Source: CAYXVU01 sp964468725
GTDB taxonomy: Bacteria > Acidobacteriota > Blastocatellia > UBA7656
Length of the DNA stretch: 47,550 nt
NCBI GenBank assembly: GCA_964468725.1
Contig: CAYXVU010000013.1
Coordinates: 1-47,550, forward strand
Direction: 5' to 3'
Shown here piece after piece: positions 40,662-47,550 of the stretch. The number at the start of each line of letters is the position of its first letter. Position 1 is the stretch's first letter. Below the pieces are notes generated by a model that saw nothing but the letters and a program-made list of their open reading frames with translations, was not told the origin of the DNA and searched no databases. Made by a program: the position numbers and the translations under genes.

Positions 40662-42995
40662 CTATTTGCGCTTCCTATCATTGGTCTGACCGCGCGCTTT
40701 GCCTTGCTCTTCCTCTTGTTCGAGCTTGTAGAAATCGAGCATCACATCGGATTGGCCGCGCAGATCGCGTTCCAAACGATTGAGCGCGACACGCACCACA
40801 TCGCGGTGATGCACGCGGCGGCGACCGGGCACTTGACTGACCTTCAACCAGATTTTGTGAATCATGGTCACGTCATCTTCGGTGAGCGCCGGTGCGTGTG
40901 CGCCGAGGTAGACGACGTGTTCGCTGCCGTCATCGCCGGTAATCTTGAACTTCACCTGACGGCGCGGCGGCGTCGGCAACTTCTCCCATGAGCGACCGAG
41001 TTCGCGCGCTTGCTCTTGTGGGGTCATCTTCGACGACCGTCCGGCGATGATCTCCGCCACATCGAGCCGGAGCGCCGTTTGCGCCACCGCGTCAAAGACG
41101 TTGTTTGCCGGTACGACGAGCAGATCAACCGGCTTGCCATGCTTTTCGGCCAGCGCGACGACCTGCGTGAAGAGTTTCTGTTCGTATTCGGTCAAGATAT
41201 TGGCATCGTAAATATCGCGGTCACCGGCATCGGGCCCGGTAACCAGTCGCGTCGTCATCGCTACGATGTCTTGCTCTTCGGTGTTCGTGACGCCCAACGC
41301 GCGTTCGAGTTGTGACAGGGTGTTGTAATCGCGCACCGTAACCAGTACACAACCGGCGCGCGCGCCGACGGTGGTTTGGTCTACTGTCTCGCTATGCTGC
41401 AACTGAAAGCGGTCGAGCTTGGCCATGGTGCTGTCGAGTCGCCGCCGGTTTCGATACTCGGAGACGGAAAATAGAGTGAAAAACAGCAGCGTCAGCAAGA
41501 GGCCGGAAATGGTTGCGACCTCTTTGGTGAGCAGATTCAGCAAGGCGATGGAGGCGAGCAACGAAGCAATCACTAATAAACCGAGCGGTATCTCGGTTGA
41601 CCCGAAGCGGATATTGAGCGGCACTCTCCATTCGCGCCCTTCGCGCCGTTTGAAGCGCAGCACTGCCGTAGCGATGGCGTTGAAGGTAAAGCTCCAAATC
41701 ACGCCGAAGGCATAGGCTTCACCGAGATAAAAGATGTTGCCGCGCGAGCCGATAATAGTCAGCACTTGCAACACCACGATGATCGTGACGATGCGATAGG
41801 TTGTGCCGTATCGCTTGTGCGGAGCGCGAAACCAGTCGGTCAACACCCCGTCTTCCGCGATGCGATTGAGCACCCCGTTTGAGCCAATGATTGCGGTATT
41901 GACGGCTCCCGATAACATCAAAAAGCCGACGATGACGACAAAGGCTTGAAACAATAACTTCAAGTAAGTCGGCCCGACGAAGTTCAGGGTCAACCCGGAG
42001 ATCAGATTGTCCAAATACTGCGGCCTCGACTCGTCCGGGATGATAGCGACGGCAAAGAACGAGACCAGCGAAGTGAAGAGCATCGAGTAGATGAAGATTA
42101 CCAACGCCGCGCGTTTGAGGTTCTTCAGTTTTGGGTATTCCAACTCCCGATTGACTTGCGCCAGCGTCTCTTGCCCGCTCATCGCCAGCACCGAATGGCC
42201 GAAGGCGATCAACATGCCAATCGCGCCAATAATCATATTGGCCTCGTTGGCCAAACGGTAGTGGTCGCCGTCTTTGACAAACCAGCTTGCGGGACGCAGC
42301 CAGCCGAGCGCTTCGGGCGAGAAGCTCAGATTGTGCGGCAACGGCAGCGGCGGCATTTGGATTTCGTTATAGCGTTCGATGATCGTAAAGACGCTCCACA
42401 AGATCATGATGACAACCATCACGGTCGTGATATACATAATGCGGAGCGCGTCGTCGCTCGATTCATGAATGCCTTTGATATTGCGCCGCCAGAAGTACAA
42501 GGTCACGACGATGGCAAAGATCATCGCCGTTAGTTCCGTCGGCAAATGAAAATGCAACCCGACGCGCGGCAAAATTTCATTCATCAACCCGGCAAAATAG
42601 AGACCTGCCGAGACGCCCGATATAGGGCCTGTCAGGATGAAATCGAAGAGCAAAGCCGAGACGCTCAACTTCGCCAGCGTCCCTCCCATCGCTTCTTTGA
42701 CAACACGATAGACGCCGCCGCGCGTGAACATCGAAGACGATTCGATGTAGAGCGCACAGACCGCCGCGCTCAGTAACATCACGGCGAGAATAAACCAAGG
42801 GGCGGATTTTCCCACCGCTTTTTCGGCAATGCCGCCGACGTAAAAAGCCGACGAGCCGAGATCGTTGAGTACAATGGCTGCGGCTCGCCAAAACGAAATG
42901 AACGACAACATCACGGTTGTCGCAACGACGACGCGCACACGTCCCCCGGTCGGCGTGGCTGCGGATGGCTGCGAAGTTGTGGGGTCTGTTTTCAT
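40662..42995 (-). CDS. APC-family amino acid permease with Usp-like C-terminal domain
   Basis: 777 aa. Residues ~22-545 are an amino acid/polyamine/organocation permease with about 12-13 membrane segments; TM1 has VVVATTVMLSFISFWRAAAI, and the TM6 region has MLIAFGHSVLAMSGQETLAQ. About 230 cytoplasmic residues follow, with a nucleotide-binding, universal-stress-like fold (GCVLVTVRDYNTLSQLERAL, KPVDLLVVPANNVFDAVAQT, DVAEIIAGRSSKMTPQEQA). Similar permease-Usp fusions exist in other bacteria. The tail is charged (KLEQEEEQGKARGQTNDRK). Substrate unknown. Confidence 0.85.
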   Translation of the reverse strand: MKTDPTTSQPSAATPTGGRVRVVVATTVMLSFISFWRAAAIVLNDLGSSAFYVGGIAEKAVGKSAPWFILAVMLLSAAVCALYIESSSMFTRGGVYRVVKEAMGGTLAKLSVSALLFDFILTGPISGVSAGLYFAGLMNEILPRVGLHFHLPTELTAMIFAIVVTLYFWRRNIKGIHESSDDALRIMYITTVMVVIMILWSVFTIIERYNEIQMPPLPLPHNLSFSPEALGWLRPASWFVKDGDHYRLANEANMIIGAIGMLIAFGHSVLAMSGQETLAQVNRELEYPKLKNLKRAALVIFIYSMLFTSLVSFFAVAIIPDESRPQYLDNLISGLTLNFVGPTYLKLLFQAFVVIVGFLMLSGAVNTAIIGSNGVLNRIAEDGVLTDWFRAPHKRYGTTYRIVTIIVVLQVLTIIGSRGNIFYLGEAYAFGVIWSFTFNAIATAVLRFKRREGREWRVPLNIRFGSTEIPLGLLVIASLLASIALLNLLTKEVATISGLLLTLLFFTLFSVSEYRNRRRLDSTMAKLDRFQLQHSETVDQTTVGARAGCVLVTVRDYNTLSQLERALGVTNTEEQDIVAMTTRLVTGPDAGDRDIYDANILTEYEQKLFTQVVALAEKHGKPVDLLVVPANNVFDAVAQTALRLDVAEIIAGRSSKMTPQEQARELGRSWEKLPTPPRRQVKFKITGDDGSEHVVYLGAHAPALTEDDVTMIHKIWLKVSQVPGRRRVHHRDVVRVALNRLERDLRGQSDVMLDFYKLEQEEEQGKARGQTNDRKRK

Positions 42996-43234
42996 TGAGG
43001 TCGTGTGATTGATATACGCAGATCAAAGGCGGCTTTGGGCTGCCGTTCCAAGTGCATAGCATACGCTCACTGGTTTGGTTGTCAACTTGCGCGGGGAAAT
43101 TCTTTCGACGGTTAGTTGTCGGTTGCCGGTTAGAAAAGCGAAACGCTTGCCGATTGCAGAGCAACCCCCTCTGCGTCTTCGTCAGACAGTTGGTCGGGTA
43201 ACGATAACCGGCAAGCGGCAGCCGCGATTTATGC

Positions 43235-43240
43235 TATAGT
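43235..43240 (+). promoter_or_regulatory. Candidate -10 box before the RNA methyltransferase gene
   Basis: TATAGT, 13 bases before ATG 43254. The arrangement is the same as at murQ: a leader of about six bases and no SD site. No good -35 box. Confidence 0.3.
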
Positions 43241-43253
43241 CTCGCTGTCACCC

Positions 43254-44111
43254 ATGCTGGTTGAAAAGATTACAAGTCGGCAGAACCCTCTGGTCAAACG
43301 TTTTCGCCGCGTGCGCGCGGGCGGCGAAAGCCATTTGATCTTCATCGAAGGCGTCCGTCTGGTCGAAGACGCCCTCAAAACCGGCGTCCATTTTGAAACC
43401 ATCGCCTTCACCTCAGAGATGGAAACAACGCCGCGCGGAATGAGCTTGCGCGACGCCCTGCAAACCGTCCACTGTCGCGGCGCGCACGTCACCCGCCAAA
43501 TCATGGAAGCCCTCACCGAAACGCAGAATCCGCAGGGCATCGCGGCGCTGGTCGGACGCCCTTACTTTGATCTTGAGGAGGTCTTCGATTCGACGCCGCA
43601 ATTGATCGTCATTGCAGACCGATTGCAAGACCCCGGCAACCTCGGCTCCATCATTCGCACCGCCGAAGCTGCCCAAGCGACGGCGCTTATCACGACTGCC
43701 GATACGGTTGACCCGTATAATCACAAAGCTCTGCGCGCCGCAATGGGGTCGGCGTTACGATTGCCCATTGCGACTCACGCCAAACAGGCGGACATCATCG
43801 CTTTGTGCCGCGAGCGGCAGATCAAAATGATCGCCTCTTACCCGGACGCTTCACGACCGGAAGGCGTACTCGAAGACGCGGCGCTTGCCAAACCCATTCG
43901 CATCTATGCGGAAGCGGAGTTGACCTCTCCGCTTGCATTAATACTCGGACGAGAAGCAAGCGGCGTATCCGATGACCTCTCTTCGCACGCCGACGAATTC
44001 CTGCACATTCCCATGGCTGAATCGGTTGAATCGCTCAACGTTGCCGCCGCCGCCGCAATCCTGCTCTATGAAGCTGCGCGCCAACGCCGGTTTGCTGCCC
44101 TCAACGCCTGA
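43254..44111 (+). CDS. TrmH/SpoU-family RNA 2'-O-methyltransferase
   Basis: 285 aa. N-terminal substrate-binding domain (SRQNPLVKRFRRVRAGGESH, FIEGVRLVEDALKTG) typical of rRNA methylases such as RlmB/TsnR, then a SPOUT domain with the three motifs IADRLQDPGNLGSIIRTAEA, ALILGREASGVSDDL and IPMAESVESLNVAAAAAILL. Uses SAM to methylate the 2'-OH of rRNA or tRNA; the exact nucleotide is not predictable. Complete. Confidence 0.92.
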   Translation: MLVEKITSRQNPLVKRFRRVRAGGESHLIFIEGVRLVEDALKTGVHFETIAFTSEMETTPRGMSLRDALQTVHCRGAHVTRQIMEALTETQNPQGIAALVGRPYFDLEEVFDSTPQLIVIADRLQDPGNLGSIIRTAEAAQATALITTADTVDPYNHKALRAAMGSALRLPIATHAKQADIIALCRERQIKMIASYPDASRPEGVLEDAALAKPIRIYAEAELTSPLALILGREASGVSDDLSSHADEFLHIPMAESVESLNVAAAAAILLYEAARQRRFAALNA

Positions 44112-44163
44112 AGCAGAAGCGTAGCCGGATGTCAGAGTTCGTTGCAGTCAGTGTACAAACAAC

Positions 44164-45387
44164 ATGAGATTGGTGGCTCACAAACTCTCTGCCTATCTGC
44201 AAACGCAGATCGAACGCGGCGCATTTCCAAGCGCGCAATATGCGATTGGCGAGAGCGGCACGATCATGGCTGAAGACGCGCTCGGTCAAGCGGTCGTCGA
44301 ACCGGAACGCATCGCTGCGACAACCGACACGATTTACGATTTGGCTTCGTTGACCAAACCACTGGTTACGACGCTTGTAGCGACGATCTTTGCGGCGCGC
44401 GGTCTGCTCGATCTCGATGCGCCGCTTGCCGCTTACCTCTCTGAGTTCGATGCGCAGAAGGCGAACCATAAATTCACCCTCAAGCAGTTGCTCACCCACA
44501 CATCGGGATTGCCCGCTTGGGCGGCGCTCTACAACCGAGTCACCGCACGCGATGGTGTCGTGTCTGCTATCGCGCGCCTTGCTGATGAAGCCGGGTCTGG
44601 CGAAACCGAACCGCCTGTGGTCTACAGCGATCTGAACTTCATCTTACTCGGCTTTCTCCTCGAACGCCTCAGCGGCCAGCGATTCGATGCGCTCGCGCAA
44701 AGAGAGATATTCGAGCCGCTGGCGCTCAAGCGAACGATGTTCAATCCGCCGCGCCAGCGGATTCGTGAGGTTGCCTCTACCGAACATGGGCGTCTGCATG
44801 AACGCGCCACCGTCGAAAGCCAGTTATCGAACGAAAGAGAGCGCCTGGCAGAGGCAGACGCTCTGTCCGAAAGACAACGAATCCCCTCACCCCTTCACCC
44901 TTTCACCCCTTCACCCCTTCACCACTTCACCACTTCGCCTTCTCTTCCCGAATCGCATCATCCGTTCACTCCGTCACAGACATGGGGCGAGGTTCACGAT
45001 GGCAATGCCTACTTCCTTGATGGCGTAGCCGGACACGCGGGGCTCTTTTCGACGGCGCGCGAAGTCTTCTGGCTTGCCAATCAATTTCTGCCCGCAAGCA
45101 GGCTCCTGAAGCCGGAATGGCTCACTCTTTTTACGACAAACTTTACGCGCGGGCGCGGCGATGCGCGCTCCATCGGCTGGCTGTTGGCGGCGACGCCCGA
45201 CTGTTCGGCGGCGGCGACTTTTGCGCCGACGGCCTTCGGGCATACAGGGTTTACCGGAACCAGCGTGTGGATTGACCCGACGCGCGCGCGCGCCTTCGTT
45301 TTGCTCACCAATCGTGTGCATCCGAAGATCGGTTCGATTGATATGAAACCAATTCGCAGAGAGTTCAACACGCTGGCCAACAGATGA
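44164..45387 (+). CDS. Serine hydrolase of the beta-lactamase class C family with a repeat insertion
   Basis: 407 aa. Penicillin-binding-protein/AmpC-like fold: Ser62-x-x-Lys65 in DLASLTKPLVTT; Tyr154 in VVYSDLNFILLG; the HTG-like GHTGFTGTSVWIDP near the end; also KQLLTHTSGLPAW. Probable esterase or peptidase, not a resistance enzyme. Residues ~215-275 are an extra segment made mainly of PSPLHPFTPSPLHHFTTSPS, encoded by an 8-bp tandem repeat. No signal peptide, so probably cytoplasmic. Start ATG 44164 lacks a good ribosome site. Confidence 0.85.
   Translation: MRLVAHKLSAYLQTQIERGAFPSAQYAIGESGTIMAEDALGQAVVEPERIAATTDTIYDLASLTKPLVTTLVATIFAARGLLDLDAPLAAYLSEFDAQKANHKFTLKQLLTHTSGLPAWAALYNRVTARDGVVSAIARLADEAGSGETEPPVVYSDLNFILLGFLLERLSGQRFDALAQREIFEPLALKRTMFNPPRQRIREVASTEHGRLHERATVESQLSNERERLAEADALSERQRIPSPLHPFTPSPLHHFTTSPSLPESHHPFTPSQTWGEVHDGNAYFLDGVAGHAGLFSTAREVFWLANQFLPASRLLKPEWLTLFTTNFTRGRGDARSIGWLLAATPDCSAAATFAPTAFGHTGFTGTSVWIDPTRARAFVLLTNRVHPKIGSIDMKPIRREFNTLANR
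44883..44937 (+). repeat. Octanucleotide tandem repeat within the serine hydrolase gene
   Basis: TTCACC plus two variable bases recurs at 44894, 44902, 44910, 44918 and 44926, an 8-bp period. Because 8 is not a multiple of 3, the protein repeats every eight residues (PLHPFTPS, PLHHFTTS). Addition or loss of one unit would shift the frame. Confidence 0.85.
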
Positions 45388-45466
45388 TTGCCCCGACGTT
45401 GCTTCCGGCCCTTTCGGCAAACTCGAAATGGGAAAGAGAAACCTAGCAACCGAAAACCGAAAACGA

Positions 45467-45472
45467 TAAACT
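45467..45472 (+). promoter_or_regulatory. Candidate -10 box at the TonB-like gene
   Basis: TAAACT nine bases before GTG 45482, giving a near-leaderless message. Weak match (four of six) and no -35 box. Confidence 0.25.
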
Positions 45473-45481
45473 ATCAGCACA

Positions 45482-46417
45482 GTGCTCAAAGTTCTGGACA
45501 AATACATCACGGACGAAGCCGCCACCGGGTCATTCTATTCACGGCTTGATAACCGTGACCGCAAGCTTGTCAAATTGTTTGCTCTCTCGGTCATCGGGCA
45601 TTTGATCTTTTACGGCGCAATCGTTCGCCTCGATTTGTTGAAACGTTTCGCATCACCTCGTCCACAACAACCGCGCAGCGAGTTGGTGATGATTACCGAA
45701 GTTGCACCCGCTGCGCCCGCCCTGCCGTTACGCAACCCGCCAAGAGCCGAGCGCCTTGATCCAAGCCGCATGCAGTATGACCCGAAAACCGCTGACGATG
45801 TGAATCTGCTGTCGCGCGCTCCTAAAGTGGGCGCTCCCAATACCGCTGCCAGCAAAGCGCCACCGGCCAAGCTCATCGCCGTCAAACCGCTGCCGGTGAA
45901 CGCTGCAACGGCGACATCATCTGAGCCGACCAGCCCGAAACCGCCGAGCCTTGCACCCATTGTCGCGCAGCCAGTGCCGATTCCCGCGCCCGGCGCACCA
46001 TCGGATGGCATCAAGATACAAGCGACCATTCCTGCACCGCCCGCACCAACGCCCAATGCGACCACCGCGACCAACACGGGCGAAGCACAAGGCGCGCAAG
46101 CCTTCGGCCAACGCGAGATTCAGAGCCAATACCTCGCGCAGGTGAGGAAGAAGATTCGGGATGCCAACCAACGCATCATGCCGAGCGACTACATCCGCGA
46201 CATCTTGCCCCACACGGTCTCCGCCGATTTCGAAGTCGTCATCGGTCGCGGCGGGCAATTACTCTCTGTGCAACTTCGCCGTCCGAGCGGGTATTCTACG
46301 CTTGACGCTAAAGCCAGAGAAGCGATACAGTCAGCCAAGCCCTTCGAAGGATATCCCCCCAGCGCAGGCGAAAAGATCAGTCTCAAAGTGACGGTCTATT
46401 ACACTCCTGAGCGGTAG
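45482..46417 (+). CDS. TonB-family energy transducer protein
   Basis: 311 aa from GTG 45482. A short cytoplasmic N-terminus of ~35 residues is followed by one membrane segment (KLFALSVIGHLIFYGAIV), a long Pro/Ala-rich periplasmic linker (~65-205), and a TonB C-terminal domain (ADFEVVIGRGGQLLSVQLRR, STLDAKAREAIQSAKPFEGY, ISLKVTVYYTPER). It would link proton-motive force to outer-membrane transporters or act in TolA-like envelope tasks. No exbB/exbD or receptor is in the window. It lies four bases before the next gene, so the two are likely co-transcribed. Confidence 0.88.
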   Translation: MLKVLDKYITDEAATGSFYSRLDNRDRKLVKLFALSVIGHLIFYGAIVRLDLLKRFASPRPQQPRSELVMITEVAPAAPALPLRNPPRAERLDPSRMQYDPKTADDVNLLSRAPKVGAPNTAASKAPPAKLIAVKPLPVNAATATSSEPTSPKPPSLAPIVAQPVPIPAPGAPSDGIKIQATIPAPPAPTPNATTATNTGEAQGAQAFGQREIQSQYLAQVRKKIRDANQRIMPSDYIRDILPHTVSADFEVVIGRGGQLLSVQLRRPSGYSTLDAKAREAIQSAKPFEGYPPSAGEKISLKVTVYYTPER

Positions 46418-46421
46418 TTCC

Positions 46422-47550
46422 ATGAAGATCAGCAAGAAACCCGCGCGTCCGGCAGCCTTCGCGCTGACGATGGCTGTAATCGTACAGGGCTGTTTGCAGC
46501 CTCTCTTCCTGTGCGCTAACGTCAGAGCGACGACCCGCGCGCACCCGTCTTTGATGGTGCAATCGGAACAAGACCGCTATCGAGATGACGGCGATCAAGC
46601 ATCCCGCCCGCGCAAAGCGGAAGCTCCCTTCGACCGGTACAGCAAAGACGGCCCAATCATTCGCATCGGTTTGCGGGTGGACTTATCTTCGGTCGCCATC
46701 AGTTCGCCTTCGGGACTCACAATTCGCCGTCCGGCTACCGAACAGAGCGAGCCCCGCGATGTGGTCGCTTCGCAAATTCGCATCGAGATTCGTCAGCCTG
46801 CTGCTGCGCCGAAAGACGGGTTTCGCGTCGAAGTTGCTGCCGTCTCCAATGCGGCGGCGGCCAAAAAGATCAGCGATGATCTGAAGAAGAGATTCCGCGA
46901 CCCGGTTTCGACCATCAATGATGCGAAGGCCGACAAATATCGCGTCTTGATCGGTCGCTACGCTTCGCGCAGCGATGCAGAGGACATGGTGGAACGCTTG
47001 CGACAAGCAAAATACAGCGCGCCGCGCATCACCACCGATCAGCAGATCGCTGCTCTGACCACCGGCGGTTCAAAGTATCAAGCGACGCCGAGCAGTAAGA
47101 CCAAGAGCACAGAGCTGCGCGCTGCCGATGCGCTCGATAAATCTGCCGGTCGCCTCACTACAGAGCCGCGACTGGTCGCCTTCGAAGCGGCGAAGCTCAT
47201 CGCATCGAGCGAAGACATTCTCATCATTTCTCCGGCCAATCATTCCTCGCAGCGCGAGCCAGCAGAGGTCAAACCTGCAACGGCCTCCACAACGAGCGCG
47301 AAGAAAGGTGGTGATCGAACGGCGGACAGCAATGAGAAATCGGCGGTTCCTGCCGCCGCGCCGTCAGTGACGCGCGCGCCCGCTCTGCGGGTCGGTGAAC
47401 GCGAATATCGCGGCGAGATTCATCTGGTGATGAATCGGCGCGGGCGCATCAACGTCATCAATGCGCTGCCGTTGGAAGAGTATCTGCGCGGCGTTGTGCC
47501 GATGGAGCTTTCGCCCGGAGCCTATCCGCAGATGGAGGCGCTCAAGGCGC
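46422..47550 (+). CDS. SPOR and SpoIID/LytB domain protein (3' end outside window)
   Basis: ATG 46422; open to the window edge, 376 codons visible. N-terminal hydrophobic export region (AAFALTMAVIVQGCLQPLFL). Residues ~128-200 resemble a SPOR peptidoglycan-binding repeat (FRVEVAAVSNAAAAKKISDD, YRVLIGRYASRSDAEDMVER). After a Ser/Thr/Ala/Lys linker, a SpoIID/LytB amidase-enhancer domain begins (YRGEIHLVMNRRGRINVINA, LPLEEYLRGVVPMELSPGAY). SpoIID-type proteins are lytic transglycosylases or amidase activators; a SPOR domain targets denuded septal peptidoglycan, suggesting a division or daughter-cell separation role. Tightly spaced after the TonB-like gene. Confidence 0.85.
   Translation, partial: MKISKKPARPAAFALTMAVIVQGCLQPLFLCANVRATTRAHPSLMVQSEQDRYRDDGDQASRPRKAEAPFDRYSKDGPIIRIGLRVDLSSVAISSPSGLTIRRPATEQSEPRDVVASQIRIEIRQPAAAPKDGFRVEVAAVSNAAAAKKISDDLKKRFRDPVSTINDAKADKYRVLIGRYASRSDAEDMVERLRQAKYSAPRITTDQQIAALTTGGSKYQATPSSKTKSTELRAADALDKSAGRLTTEPRLVAFEAAKLIASSEDILIISPANHSSQREPAEVKPATASTTSAKKGGDRTADSNEKSAVPAAAPSVTRAPALRVGEREYRGEIHLVMNRRGRINVINALPLEEYLRGVVPMELSPGAYPQMEALKA

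Noticed and set aside
44883..44937. CRISPR-like repeat
   Set aside because: Units are 8 bp, contiguous and without spacers; it is a microsatellite inside a gene.

Overview
Type of organism. The window is a high-GC (roughly 57-58% by eye), gene-dense chromosomal segment of a Gram-negative bacterium. It carries a TonB-type energy transducer, an outer-membrane barrel protein ending in Phe, Tat- and Sec-exported enzymes, and typical single-copy housekeeping genes. The secreted lineage-specific paralogues, PQQ-type dehydrogenases with IPT domains and orphan conserved proteins suggest Acidobacteriota, perhaps class Blastocatellia; this is an inference from gene style, not a proven placement. Two runs of exactly 100 N (20183-20282 and 31678-31777) show a draft scaffold, so sequencing or assembly error must be considered for every broken frame. 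No tRNA, rRNA, CRISPR array, IS element or phage gene was found. Layout. 1-9.2 kb: 3' part of rsmB, NAD malic enzyme, murQ, two secreted PQQ-dehydrogenase-like propellers (the second interrupted by one in-frame TAG), and a fused NadD-like/NAD kinase protein. 9.2-18.8 kb: double GNAT protein, two tandem paralogous secreted proteins of unknown function, nitrilase, pcrA helicase, isochorismatase-family hydrolase, exported double-VOC protein and an SDR oxidoreductase. 19-22.7 kb: a porin-like protein broken by an assembly gap, then a compact operon of a CaCA-exchanger-like membrane protein, a universal stress protein and a small Cys-rich protein. 22.7-31.7 kb: aroC, uvrB, purC (start problem), cvpA, a Fis-type HTH protein, a TlpA thioredoxin, a coiled-coil zinc-ribbon protein, an unknown conserved protein and a stand-alone NAD kinase. 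31.8-38.7 kb: rhomboid protease, a redoxin gene with an in-frame TGA exactly at the catalytic cysteine (probable selenoprotein), then a multicopper oxidase plus SCO-like copper protein, overlapping by one base, followed by two paralogous secreted proteins. 38.7-47.5 kb: a highly structured leader before a 55-aa YjzC-like gene, larB, a YqeY protein, a large APC permease, an RNA methyltransferase, a serine hydrolase with an expanded octanucleotide repeat, a TonB protein and the start of a SPOR/SpoIID protein that runs off the edge. How it works together. The strongest themes are NAD(P) metabolism (two NAD kinases, one fused to an NMN adenylyltransferase-like domain, plus malic enzyme), periplasmic redox and copper chemistry (PQQ-type dehydrogenases, TlpA, multicopper oxidase with SCO, selenocysteine-type redoxin), and envelope functions. 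The best candidate for something new is the UxxC redoxin at 32612-33154 with a SECIS-like hairpin. The NadD-NadK fusion and the structured leader of the small gene at 38960 come next.
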